A DNA stretch of 64,000 nucleotides, taken from contig NZ_OY761553.1 in NCBI RefSeq assembly GCF_963664735.1, forward strand, positions 697,303-761,302. Reading direction: 5' to 3'. Shown here one piece after another: positions 54,397-63,083 of this stretch (positions are counted from its first letter, which is position 1; each line of letters opens with the position of its first letter). Source of the stretch: an uncultured Cohaesibacter sp. (GTDB lineage: Bacteria; Pseudomonadota; Alphaproteobacteria; Rhizobiales; Cohaesibacteraceae). The translations under genes were made by a program, and so were the position numbers. The notes beneath the pieces are model-generated. The model saw only the letters and a list, made by a program, of their open reading frames with translations. It did not search any database and was not told the origin of the DNA.

Positions 54397-55512
54397 ATGG
54401 CATCCCTGGCAATAAGAAACGCTGTCAAGCGCTTTGGGACAGTCGAGGTGATCAAGAATGTGTCTCTGGAACTAAATGACGGAGAATTCCTTGTTCTTTT
54501 AGGCGCTTCTGGCTGTGGCAAGTCTACTCTGCTCAATATGATCGCGGGGCTTGAGAATATCACAGAAGGGGAAATTCTCATCGGTGACCGCGTGGTCAAT
54601 GATGTTCATCCCAAAGATCGTGACATCGCGATGGTGTTCCAGTCCTACGCGCTTTATCCGAATATGACGGTCGAGAAGAATATAGCATTCGGTTTGGAAA
54701 TGCGTGGCATCCCAAAGGACGAGCGTAACAAGCTGGTCACTGAAGTGGCAACCATGTTGCAGATCGATCATCTGCTTGATCGCAAACCGGCGCAGCTTTC
54801 CGGTGGTCAGCGGCAACGCGTGGCCATGGGGCGAGCCCTGGTTCGTCGTCCGGAAATCTTTCTGTTTGACGAGCCGCTTTCAAACCTTGATGCCAAGCTG
54901 CGCCTTGAAATGCGCACCGAGATCAAGCGTTTGCACAAGGAGCTTAACGCAACCATCGTTTATGTGACCCATGATCAGATCGAAGCGATGACCTTGGCTG
55001 ACCGGATTGCCATTCTAAAGGACGGGGTTGTTCAGCAATATGCAACACCGGCAGAGATTTACAACAAGCCAACCAATGTCTTTATTGCAAGTCTTGTCGG
55101 CTCTCCTCCGATGAACTTCCTCAATGCTCGATTGGAAGAACAGGATGGTGACGTAATTGCCCATGTGTCGCTCACAACCGACCAGAAGGGCAAGACACTG
55201 GACTTGTCTTTAAAGGGATATGACTCGGATCTGTCAGGCTACATCGGCAAGGAAGTCATCATTGGTATCCGTCCTGAAAATATCAGCTATACCGAAGAAC
55301 CGGTTATGGATGGACATGAAGTGATACAGGGGGAAGTCGATGTGGTCGAACCGACGGGAGCCGATACGCTCTGCCACATCAAATGGGGCATAAATTCCGT
55401 GCTGGCGCGCATCAACAATAGAATTGAGGTTCAAATTGGCGACATTTTCAATTGTGCGATTGATATGAAGCGGACCAACGTCTTTGACAAAGAAACCGAA
55501 ACGCGCATTTAG
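54397..55512 (+). CDS. ugpC: Sugar ABC transporter ATP-binding protein (UgpC/MalK type)
   Basis: 371 aa. Walker A GASGCGKSTLLNMIAGLE, signature [16 protein letters not shown], Walker B EIFLFDEPLSNLDAKLRLEMR, switch YVTHDQIEAMTLADR; C-terminal TOBE domain with GIRPENISY. Energises GtsBC. AAGGAGAAG precedes ATG 54397 by 4-5 bases. Confidence 0.94.
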   Translation: MASLAIRNAVKRFGTVEVIKNVSLELNDGEFLVLLGASGCGKSTLLNMIAGLENITEGEILIGDRVVNDVHPKDRDIAMVFQSYALYPNMTVEKNIAFGLEMRGIPKDERNKLVTEVATMLQIDHLLDRKPAQLSGGQRQRVAMGRALVRRPEIFLFDEPLSNLDAKLRLEMRTEIKRLHKELNATIVYVTHDQIEAMTLADRIAILKDGVVQQYATPAEIYNKPTNVFIASLVGSPPMNFLNARLEEQDGDVIAHVSLTTDQKGKTLDLSLKGYDSDLSGYIGKEVIIGIRPENISYTEEPVMDGHEVIQGEVDVVEPTGADTLCHIKWGINSVLARINNRIEVQIGDIFNCAIDMKRTNVFDKETETRI

Positions 55513-55542
55513 CAAGGCCAATTAGCAAAGGTGGGCAATCTG

Positions 55543-55579
55543 AAAGCCGATCGAGAGAATTCTCTTGGTCGGCTTTTTC
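55543..55579 (+). terminator. Rho-independent terminator of the gts operon
   Basis: AGCCGATCGAGAGA (55545-55558) pairs with TCTCTTGGTCGGCT (55561-55574) with two G-U wobbles, followed by TTTTT on the plus strand, 30 bp after the ugpC stop. Confidence 0.9.
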
Positions 55580-55644
55580 ATGGGGGCGCTTCTCTATGAT
55601 TATTGAGGAACAGAGAGAGTGCAGCATTGCCGCATGCACGGCAC

Positions 55645-55680
55645 AAAAAAATGAGGCCTGGCCGCAAGGCTAGACCTCAT
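55645..55680 (-). terminator. Orphan minus-strand terminator
   Basis: ATGAGGCCTGGCC (55651-55663) and GGCTAGACCTCAT (55668-55680) form a 13-bp stem with one mismatch and a GCAA loop; on the minus strand it is followed by TTTTTT. The gene to its right already has its own terminator at 56051, so this one may end a short separate minus-strand transcript. Confidence 0.7.
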
Positions 55681-56050
55681 TGACAGCAATCTTTAGATCG
55701 GGTCCCCCAAAAATTCGGCTCCTGGATTGCTGCCCTGGAAACTTCTGGTGATAAAATATCAACGTAAAGAATAATGCTACAAGCTGCATGAAAAATCAAG
55801 ACTTGAAATGTATCAGTTCATTTTCGTTTCTGCGAAGTTTTATACTTTCGAATTAATTTTTCTTAGATTAAGCCAAATCTTTAAACAGATGTTTCACACG
55901 GATTCCTTGTATTTATAAATAGATATGCCGGTCATTAATCTTAATTTGGAAATTGCTTGTAATTTTCAGAAATATAAAAAGAGTCGAATTCTTTCTTGAC
56001 AGGAATTTTTGCAGTAATTGGTTTGACTTAAGGGAAGCTACTAATAAAAA
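55681..56050. other. AT-rich intergenic region between two minus-strand terminators, 370 bp
   Basis: No open reading frame with coding character. Strongly AT-rich. It ends on its left in an intrinsic terminator facing the minus strand and could carry a small RNA; I cannot define its promoter. Confidence 0.35.
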
Positions 56051-56077
56051 TCCCTCGAGACCTGACATCTCGAGGGA
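56045..56077 (-). terminator. Rho-independent terminator of the BMP-family transporter operon
   Basis: TCCCTCGAGA (56051-56060) and TCTCGAGGGA (56068-56077) form a perfect 10-bp stem with a 7-base loop. The minus strand continues TTTTTATT. It lies 40 bp past the stop of the binding-protein gene. Confidence 0.92.
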
Positions 56078-56116
56078 CATAGAAGCATTGATATGCTGGG
56101 CGTCAAAATCGGCTAA

Positions 56117-57187
56117 TCATTGCGGAACGGTGCCGTCGATGCCTTTAACGTACCAGTTCATGCCAAGAAGAGTGCCGTCGTCAATGGTTTCGCCTTTGTC
56201 GACAACAAGGGTACCGTCCTGCTTGTAGATCGGGCCGTCAAACGGATGCAGCTCACCGGATTTGATTTTTGCTTCGGTGTCAGCAGCCATCTTGGCAACG
56301 TCTTCCGGCATGTTGGTGAACTCAGCCATATGAACCATTTCCTTGTCGAAACCACCCCAGGTGTCTTCGGACTTCCAGGTGCCATCCATGACTGCCTGTA
56401 CGCGGGAAATGTAATATGCGTCCCAGTGGTCAACGATAGCGGTCAGCTGGTTTTTCGGTGCGAACTTGATCATGTCGGAAGCCTGACCGAAGCCCAGTAC
56501 GCCGCGTTCTGCAGCAACCTGCAGAGGAGCTGCGGAGTCGGTGTGCTGAACGAGGATGTCAGCGCCCTGATCGATCAGAGCCTTGGCAGCGTCAGCTTCC
56601 TTGCCTGGGTCGAACCAGCTGTTGATCCAGATGATCTTGACCTTGAGGTCTGGATCGATGGACTGAGCGCCGAGCATGAAGGAGTTGATACCACGCACAA
56701 CTTCAGGGATCGGGGTCGCGCCGATATAACCAATGGTCTTGGTCTTGGTCATCTTGGCTGCGATCTGGCCGAGAATATAGCGACCTTCATAGAAGCGAGC
56801 GCCGTAGGTGGATACGTTATCGGCGCGTTTGTAGCCGGTAGCGTGCTCGAATTTCACGTTCGGATATTTCTTGGCTACTTTGATAGTAGGGTTCATGTAA
56901 CCAAAGGACGTGGTGAAGATGATGTCGTTGCCAGCGCGAGCCAGTTTTTCAATCACGCGTTCAGCGTCTGGACCTTCGGAAACGCTTTCTACATAGGTGG
57001 TTTCAACCTTGTCGCCGAATTTCTTTACCAGAGCTTGACGAGCCTGATCGTGCTGATAGGACCAGCCCATGTCACCAACCGGTCCGACATAAACGAAACC
57101 GACTTTGGTTTTGTCTGCAGCCTGTGCCCCCATAGAAGCTGTCAGGCCCAGAGCGACAGCAGCTGCCGCTGCGAATAGTTTACGCAT
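56117..57187 (-). CDS. BMP-family ABC transporter substrate-binding protein (nucleoside type)
   Basis: 356 aa from ATG 57187 (GAGGG 9-10 bases upstream). Signal peptide LFAAAAAVALGLTASMGAQAAD; no lipobox Cys. Mature start KTKVGFVYVGPVGDMGWSYQHDQARQAL and FTTSFGYMNPTIKVAKKYPNVKFEHATGYK identify the Bmp/PnrA family (purine nucleosides in characterised members). It is the last gene of its operon, after the ATPase and two permeases, with a 150-bp gap that may contain its own promoter to give higher expression. Actual substrate unknown. Confidence 0.9.
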   Translation of the reverse strand: MRKLFAAAAAVALGLTASMGAQAADKTKVGFVYVGPVGDMGWSYQHDQARQALVKKFGDKVETTYVESVSEGPDAERVIEKLARAGNDIIFTTSFGYMNPTIKVAKKYPNVKFEHATGYKRADNVSTYGARFYEGRYILGQIAAKMTKTKTIGYIGATPIPEVVRGINSFMLGAQSIDPDLKVKIIWINSWFDPGKEADAAKALIDQGADILVQHTDSAAPLQVAAERGVLGFGQASDMIKFAPKNQLTAIVDHWDAYYISRVQAVMDGTWKSEDTWGGFDKEMVHMAEFTNMPEDVAKMAADTEAKIKSGELHPFDGPIYKQDGTLVVDKGETIDDGTLLGMNWYVKGIDGTVPQ

Positions 57188-57337
57188 ATGTTGCATCCCT
57201 CTTTCATTGCCTGATCCGATTTTGCGGATCATATATTGAGACTTGTCTCTTTATTTCGTGTCCAGATTGTCTACCCAGTCAGGACACGGCTTGTTGCTGC
57301 CAGCCATTTGGCAGAAAGCGACCAAAAATGTTGGTCA

Positions 57338-58258
57338 TCAACGGTCTGGCACAAAGGATTGTCCCAGACAGGAAGGCGTATTGACCCGCGCCACTGTGCG
57401 GTTGCGGGAAATGAAAACCAATGCAACAATCGTTGCAAGATAAGGCAAGGCGGATAGCAGCTGAGAAGGAACCTTCCAACCTGCGCCCTGAGCGTGGAAT
57501 TGCAAAATGAGAACTGCGCCAAAGAGATATGCTCCGGCTATGGTTCGCCATGGCAACCAGGACGCAAAAACCACGAGAGCCAGAGCAATCCAGCCCCTGC
57601 CCGCTGTCATATTCTCAATCCAGAGATTTGTGTAAACCAGCGAGAGATAGGCTCCCGATAGCCCCGAACACACACCACCAAACAAAACCGCATAAAGGCG
57701 GACGCGGTTGACGTTGTAGCCCAGCGCATGAGCGGAATTGTGGTTTTCACCCACCGCACGCAAGATCAAACCGGCGCGGCTCTTGAACAGAAACCAACTT
57801 ACCCCGACGACGAGAACGATTGTCAGATAGAACAGAATGTCCTGATTGAAAATGGCATCTCCGATGACCGGAATATCGGAGAGCAGCGGAATATCGAGCG
57901 TTGGCAGCTTGATCCCCGGCGTGCCGACAAAATTCTCGCCAATCATGCCAGAAAAGCCCAGCCCCAAAAGGCTGAGAGCCAGACCCGTGGCATATTGGTT
58001 GGCAACCAGCCCAAGCGTCAAAAAGGCAAATAGCAGCGACATGGCGGCTCCCCCCAGAATACCGGCAAGAATACCGATATAGGGATTGCCCGTTGTAAGG
58101 GAGGCTGCAAAGGCGCATACCGCTCCCATAATCATCATGCCTTCTACACCAAGGTTCAAAACGCCCGAGCGTTCCACAACCAGCTCACCGATAGCGGCCA
58201 GTAGCAGTGGTGTTGAGGCCGTCACAATCGAGACAAGCAAAGCATCTGCAAAATCCAT
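57338..58258 (-). CDS. BMP-type ABC transporter permease 2
   Basis: 306 aa, BPD_transp_2 fold. Begins MDFADALLVSIVTASTPLLLAAIGELVVERSGVLNLGVEG, which is characteristic of the YufQ/NupQ-like permease. ATG 58258 shares one base with the upstream stop (TGATG) and follows GAGGTC by 7 bases; a longer start at 58294 would overlap the partner gene. Confidence 0.93.
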   Translation of the reverse strand: MDFADALLVSIVTASTPLLLAAIGELVVERSGVLNLGVEGMMIMGAVCAFAASLTTGNPYIGILAGILGGAAMSLLFAFLTLGLVANQYATGLALSLLGLGFSGMIGENFVGTPGIKLPTLDIPLLSDIPVIGDAIFNQDILFYLTIVLVVGVSWFLFKSRAGLILRAVGENHNSAHALGYNVNRVRLYAVLFGGVCSGLSGAYLSLVYTNLWIENMTAGRGWIALALVVFASWLPWRTIAGAYLFGAVLILQFHAQGAGWKVPSQLLSALPYLATIVALVFISRNRTVARVNTPSCLGQSFVPDR

Positions 58259-59346
58259 CAGGCGACCTCTTTCGTGCGCATCTTGTTGTTCCATACGATG
58301 CGAATACGGTAGTGAATGAGTGTGTCACAAGCCAAAACATAGAAGAGTAGAATGCCTTGGAATGCCTTGGCTGTTTTCTCCGATACCCCGAGATCTACCT
58401 GAGCGGCTTCCCCTCCCAAATAGGAGAGAGCAAGCAAGAGACCTGCGAAAATCGCGCCAATGGGATTGAGTCGGCCAAGAAAGGCTACGATAATGGCCGT
58501 AAAGCCGTAACCGGGGGAAATGGTCGGACGCAACTGCCCGATTGGGCCTGCGACTTCCAGAATGCCTGCAAGGCCGGTCAAAGCTCCGGAAATGACAAAG
58601 GCAAAGACGGTCATCTTCTCTTTTGAAAAGCCTGCAAAATTGCCAGCTCGCGGGGTTTCACCGATGACCTTGATTTCAAAGCCTTTGAGCGTGCGAATGA
58701 AGAGGATGTAGACCAGAATGGCGGCAACGACCGCAAAGACTGCGCCGATATGCATGCGGCTGCCCTCGAACAGGTTCGGGGTCAGGGCATAATCATGGAA
58801 CAGTCGGCTTTCGGGGAAGTTATAGCCTTCAGGGTCTTTCCATGGTCCACGGACAAGGAAATCAAGGAACAGCAAGCCTACATAGGTCAGCATAAGGCTG
58901 GTCAGAATTTCGTTGGTCGCAAAGCGGTTTTTCAGCACGGCTGGAATATAGGCAAACAGCGCCCCACCGGCCGCCCCCATGGCCAGCATGATCGGGAAAA
59001 CGGCGTAATTCTGGAAATCGGGGAACATAATCGGCAAAACCGAGCCGCAAATGGCGCCGATTGTGAATTGGCCCTCTGCACCAATGTTCCAGTTGTTCGA
59101 ACGGTAGCAGATGGTCAGTCCGACTGCGATCAGAATAAGTGGCGAGGCCTTGACCACCAGCTCCTGCAGGCTCCATGGATCAAACAGCGGCTCAACAAAA
59201 TAGACATAGAGAGCCTTGGCTGGATTGAACCCGAGCAAGCCGAACATGATCGCGCCAGTGATTAATGTCAGAATGATCGCCAGAACTGGCGACAAAAGGG
59301 ACATGAGCTGAGAGGGCGTGCCGCGCTTTTGCATTTCAAGCCGCAT
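58258..59346 (-). CDS. BMP-type ABC transporter permease 1
   Basis: 362 aa, YufP/NupP-like permease: ASPLILIAVGLTICYRSNNWNIGAEGQFTIGAICGS and FGFTAI-type loop GYGFTAIIVAFLGRLNPIGAIFAGL. ATG 59346 lies 5 bases after GGAGG and overlaps the ATPase stop by 11 bp, so I prefer it to the longer frame from 59409. Confidence 0.93.
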   Translation of the reverse strand: MRLEMQKRGTPSQLMSLLSPVLAIILTLITGAIMFGLLGFNPAKALYVYFVEPLFDPWSLQELVVKASPLILIAVGLTICYRSNNWNIGAEGQFTIGAICGSVLPIMFPDFQNYAVFPIMLAMGAAGGALFAYIPAVLKNRFATNEILTSLMLTYVGLLFLDFLVRGPWKDPEGYNFPESRLFHDYALTPNLFEGSRMHIGAVFAVVAAILVYILFIRTLKGFEIKVIGETPRAGNFAGFSKEKMTVFAFVISGALTGLAGILEVAGPIGQLRPTISPGYGFTAIIVAFLGRLNPIGAIFAGLLLALSYLGGEAAQVDLGVSEKTAKAFQGILLFYVLACDTLIHYRIRIVWNNKMRTKEVA

Positions 59347-60958
59347 TGGAGCCTCCATCTTCTGACGCATTTGCGGCATTTGCCGCGAGGTCATTGTCAT
59401 GAACAACATGGCCGTGGATACCGCCCATCAGCAGGCCAACGCGTTCATAGGTCATTTCTTCAACCGGTTTGGCGTCAGAGAGCCAGCCTTTGTTGATGAC
59501 TGCGATACGGTCGGCAATCTCGAAAATCTCGTCGAGATCCTGCGAAATAACGAGGACTGCGGTGCCCTTGCGAGCCAAGTCGATGAGTGCCTGCCGGATC
59601 AAGGCTGCCGCGCCAGCATCAACGCCCCATGTCGGCTGCGATACGATGAGGATGGTGGGGGAGCGGTCGATTTCGCGCCCAACCACGAACTTTTGCAGGT
59701 TGCCACCGGAGAGGCTGCCTGCGTTTGGATCTGCCTCACCCTTGCGGATGTCGAAATTTTCTGCGATGCGCTGGCCGATTTTGCCGGTCTTGGTGCGTTT
59801 GATGAAAACACCATTGCGCATCATTGAGGGCGTATCGGAGCCATGACGGGTGAGCAGCACATTTTCGGAAAGGCGCAAGGATGGCACTACTGCATGGCTC
59901 AACCGTTCTTCGGGAACGAACGCCGCCCCCAATTTACGGCGAATGGTGATCGACTTGTTGCCGACTTTCTGATCGTCGATGACGACAGCGTCAGGCAGTG
60001 TCGCCCGTTCGCCAGAAATGGCGTCAAACAGTTCCGATTGGCCATTGCCTGCGACCCCTGCGATGGCGACCACTTCGCCACCTTTAAGATCAAGACATAT
60101 GTCATCGAGTGCTACGGAGAACGGGCCTGTAGCGGGCAAGTCAAGATGACTGAGGCGCAATCTGACCGGAGCATTCGTCAGATCGAGTTTCTCTCGTTCG
60201 ACAGATTTAACGCTCGATCCAACCATCAGGCTGGCCAGGGAAGAGGCTGTCTCCTCAGATGGTGTACATTGAGCGACCAGCTTGCCATGGCGCAGGATTG
60301 TTGCCGTATCGCAAATGCGCTGCACCTCTTCGAGGCGGTGGCTGATATAAAGAATGGAACGCCCCTCACCTGCCAGACGCAGCAATGTCTTGAACAGCAG
60401 TTCGGATTCTTGCGGGGTCAAGACGGAAGTCGGTTCATCCATGATGATGAGTTGAGGGTCTTGCAACAGGCACCGAACGATTTCGATGCGCTGACGTTCA
60501 CCAACGGACAGGTCGGCTATCAGATTGTCGGCTTTGAGCGGCAGGCCATATTCGTGGCTGACCTGTTCAATCCTTTTAGAAAGTTCCGCCATCTTCTGGC
60601 CTTTCGGCAAGGCCAGAGCAATATTTTCAACGACGGTCATGCTGTCGAACAGGGAAAAATGCTGGAAGACCATACCAATACCGAGCCTGCGGGCTTCGGC
60701 AGGGTCTTTCAGGCGCACTTTATTGCCCTTCCAGATGATCTCACCTTCGGTTGGTTCCAAAGAACCGTAAAGAATTTTTACGAGGGTTGATTTGCCTGCT
60801 CCGTTCTCTCCCAGGAGCGCATGGATTTCACCTGGTTGCACGACCAGATCTACGGAATCGTTGGCAAGCAAAGTACCGAAGCGCTTGGTAATGCCTTTGG
60901 CTTCAAGAAGGGGAACTGATGTCATCACGACCTGTTTTTCAGCACTTGGATTGTTCAT
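59336..60958 (-). CDS. BMP-type ABC transporter ATP-binding protein (tandem ATPase)
   Basis: 540 aa with two ATPase domains. First: GENGAGKSTLVKILYGSLEP, LSVGERQRIEIVRCLLQ, LIIMDEPTSVLTPQE. Second: GVAGNGQSELFDAISGE, LSGGNLQKFVVGREIDRSP, VSQPTWGVDAGAAALIRQAL, where the second Walker B has the altered form ILIVSQPTWG of the YufO/NupO group. ATG 60958 is 5 bases after GGTGG. First gene of the operon. Confidence 0.94.
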   Translation of the reverse strand: MNNPSAEKQVVMTSVPLLEAKGITKRFGTLLANDSVDLVVQPGEIHALLGENGAGKSTLVKILYGSLEPTEGEIIWKGNKVRLKDPAEARRLGIGMVFQHFSLFDSMTVVENIALALPKGQKMAELSKRIEQVSHEYGLPLKADNLIADLSVGERQRIEIVRCLLQDPQLIIMDEPTSVLTPQESELLFKTLLRLAGEGRSILYISHRLEEVQRICDTATILRHGKLVAQCTPSEETASSLASLMVGSSVKSVEREKLDLTNAPVRLRLSHLDLPATGPFSVALDDICLDLKGGEVVAIAGVAGNGQSELFDAISGERATLPDAVVIDDQKVGNKSITIRRKLGAAFVPEERLSHAVVPSLRLSENVLLTRHGSDTPSMMRNGVFIKRTKTGKIGQRIAENFDIRKGEADPNAGSLSGGNLQKFVVGREIDRSPTILIVSQPTWGVDAGAAALIRQALIDLARKGTAVLVISQDLDEIFEIADRIAVINKGWLSDAKPVEEMTYERVGLLMGGIHGHVVHDNDLAANAANASEDGGSNAA

Positions 60959-61235
60959 TTTTCCACCGTTCCAAGAAACGCAAAACACTGATTGCTGTCG
61001 CAGCAGTCAGTGTAGCGGCAAAAAATCGCCAATCATATTTCAGCTTGGGTTCCACCCTTGTTTAAGTGACAATTAATTGACAATCCATACGCAAAATTCT
61101 TTTCGGCGCTAAAATTTTGGCCTTTTAACTCTTTTTTTGTATGGAATTTAAGCAGACTTAACTACTGTGCACAATTTGTGATCACTTGCCTTTTGACTGT
61201 TCCCGAAATGCGAATGAACACCGTGTGACTGATGC

Positions 61236-62153
61236 TCAAGAAAAGCGGTTCATGAAGAACTGTTGCGCATGGGTCAGGAACATTGCTGGTGCCAATTTCA
61301 GTTTTCTTTGGTGATGCGTCAAAATTGATAGGGTGTTGTAATGAAGTTGCTCGTCGGTCAGCGGAACAAAACATAATTCTGCGTTGTCCAGCGAGTCGTT
61401 CAGGCCAATCCTTGTTTGGAAACAGACGCCCAAATCACGCGCTGCCAACCTACGCATCATCTGCAAAGTGCTGACTTCGGCAAAAATTGATGGTTCTTTT
61501 TCGGTTTTGGCGAGCAGCCTATCAAGAGCTGTCCGCAGGGAAAGGCCACGCGACGGCAGAATGATCGGAAAATCGAGGCAATCTTCAAAGCAGCAGGTCG
61601 CTTTGCTTGCCAAAGGATGGTCTTTGTTGACCACAGCGCCGATTTCAAAAGCGTGGGAATAGTTCACCGTTAGAAGGTCTTCTTCGGGCGGGTCAAAGCA
61701 AAAGCCGATATCGGCATCTGAATCGATGATTTGCCGAGCAATATTGTCAGAATGAGTGACAGTAATACGCAGCTGGATATCGGGGTAACTCTTGCCAAAT
61801 GAGGCTGCCAGATCGGACAATAGCTCTGTTGCTACGCTTTCTACGCTGGCAATGCGAACGATGCCGCGTTTCAGGCCTCGCAACGCATCAAGCTCCGAAG
61901 TGGTTTGCTCAAAATCGCGCAGAACATGGGTGACATGGCGCAGAAGGATCTCACCTGCCGGGGAGAGCTGAAGTCTGCGGCCTACGCGCTCAAACAGAGG
62001 CACTCCCAAGCTGTCCTCAAGCCATAGGATCTGCCTGTTGACGGCTGAAGATGCCACGTTGAGCTCCCGACTTGCCGCGCGGATTGCACCATGCTCGGCA
62101 ACCGCCGCAAAATAACGCAAAGCCGGAGAATATAGAAGACGAGCGCGGTCCAG
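61236..62153 (-). CDS. LysR-family transcriptional regulator with probable CTG start
   Basis: About 305 aa. HTH: LRYFAAVAEHGAIRAASRELNVASSAVNRQILWLEDSLG, then a LysR effector domain (IVRIASVESVATELLSDLAASFG ...). No ATG or GTG fits. The frame is open back to a TAG near 62190; CTG at 62153 lies 7 bases after GGGAG and gives eleven residues (MDRARLLYSPA) before the conserved LRYF, a normal LysR length. A TTG at 62120 would leave no residues before the first helix. The gene lies between the BMP operon and pcs; its target is unknown, possibly the BMP operon. Confidence 0.82.
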   Translation of the reverse strand: MDRARLLYSPALRYFAAVAEHGAIRAASRELNVASSAVNRQILWLEDSLGVPLFERVGRRLQLSPAGEILLRHVTHVLRDFEQTTSELDALRGLKRGIVRIASVESVATELLSDLAASFGKSYPDIQLRITVTHSDNIARQIIDSDADIGFCFDPPEEDLLTVNYSHAFEIGAVVNKDHPLASKATCCFEDCLDFPIILPSRGLSLRTALDRLLAKTEKEPSIFAEVSTLQMMRRLAARDLGVCFQTRIGLNDSLDNAELCFVPLTDEQLHYNTLSILTHHQRKLKLAPAMFLTHAQQFFMNRFS

Positions 62154-62323
62154 GATGCTGCTCCCTGATTTGGTGATTTTCTGCTAGGACATTGACATAT
62201 AAAGGAGGATGAAACAAGCATGACGGGAAGCCGGGGTGCTCAGCTTGTTCATATAGTGCGTTATGGAACAAAGATTGCCAATGCTAAAAAGCGGAATGGC
62301 ATTGTTGCATTTGCGGGAATAGG

Positions 62324-63019
62324 TCAGCTTTTGGGGCGTATCCGGCGGAAATGAAGCAATGGGCCAATTGCAAACAGGTACAAGCCACTAACAGCCAAAA
62401 CAATTTTGTCGATTGATGTGGGGACCATGTTGTTGAAGACCACATGGCAGGCAAAAACGGACCATATTGCCACGAACACCAGTGTGAGCGGACGAAGCGC
62501 TTTCACCCTTACCGGATGCACAAACTCGACAGGCACAAACTGACCTGCGGCGAGCAGCACGATAATAACAAATCCTATCAAGGGTGATGGTGTGAAGAGG
62601 AAATAATAGAAGAGCACCCCATTCCAGACTGCAGGGAAACCTCGGAAAGCGTTAGAGGGGCATTTCATCTGCTCATTGGCAAAATACAAGCCGCCGGTCA
62701 CGACGATGATAGCACCAGCTACGAGCGAATAAGGCATCGGCATCAATTCCGCTTTCATGAAGGCAAAAGCAGGAATGAACACATAGGTCGCATAGTCGAT
62801 GACAAAATCAAGGCTGTTCCCGCTCCAATTGGGCAGAACCTGAATGACTTTCATCTTGCGCGCGATCGGTCCATCGATGCCATCAACGAACTGTGCAGCA
62901 AGGAGCCAGAAGAACAAGGCTGTCCAATCGCTGTTAGAAGCGGCCAATGTTGCCAGCAGGGCAAATGCTGCTCCAGAGGCAGTCAGCAGATGAACAAGAA
63001 AAGCGGTTTGTTTTTGCAT
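62324..63019 (-). CDS. pcs: Phosphatidylcholine synthase
   Basis: 231 aa inner-membrane CDP-alcohol phosphotransferase that condenses CDP-diacylglycerol with choline. The family motif D-G-x2-A-R-x(n)-G-x3-D-x3-D reads DGIDGPIARKMK ... SGNSLDFVIDY at about residues 47-78; the spacing between the two halves is the one seen in Pcs. GLYFANEQMKCPSNAFRGFPAVWNGVLFYYF is strongly Pcs-like. About eight membrane helices. Phosphatidylcholine made this way is typical of rhizobia, Brucella and relatives. Confidence 0.92.
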   Translation of the reverse strand: MQKQTAFLVHLLTASGAAFALLATLAASNSDWTALFFWLLAAQFVDGIDGPIARKMKVIQVLPNWSGNSLDFVIDYATYVFIPAFAFMKAELMPMPYSLVAGAIIVVTGGLYFANEQMKCPSNAFRGFPAVWNGVLFYYFLFTPSPLIGFVIIVLLAAGQFVPVEFVHPVRVKALRPLTLVFVAIWSVFACHVVFNNMVPTSIDKIVLAVSGLYLFAIGPLLHFRRIRPKS

Positions 63020-63083
63020 GCGATGTCCCTAGCCCAAACTGCTTAGGGAAGCAATCGGAAACATCAGGCATCCGCTACAAAAA

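Noticed and set aside
56120-57178. 352-codon plus-strand frame opposite the BMP-family binding protein
   Set aside because: Antisense shadow; the minus-strand gene has a signal peptide, family motifs, ribosome-binding site and terminator.
59843-60790. 315-codon plus-strand frame opposite the BMP-type ATPase
   Set aside because: Antisense shadow of a gene with all ATPase motifs.
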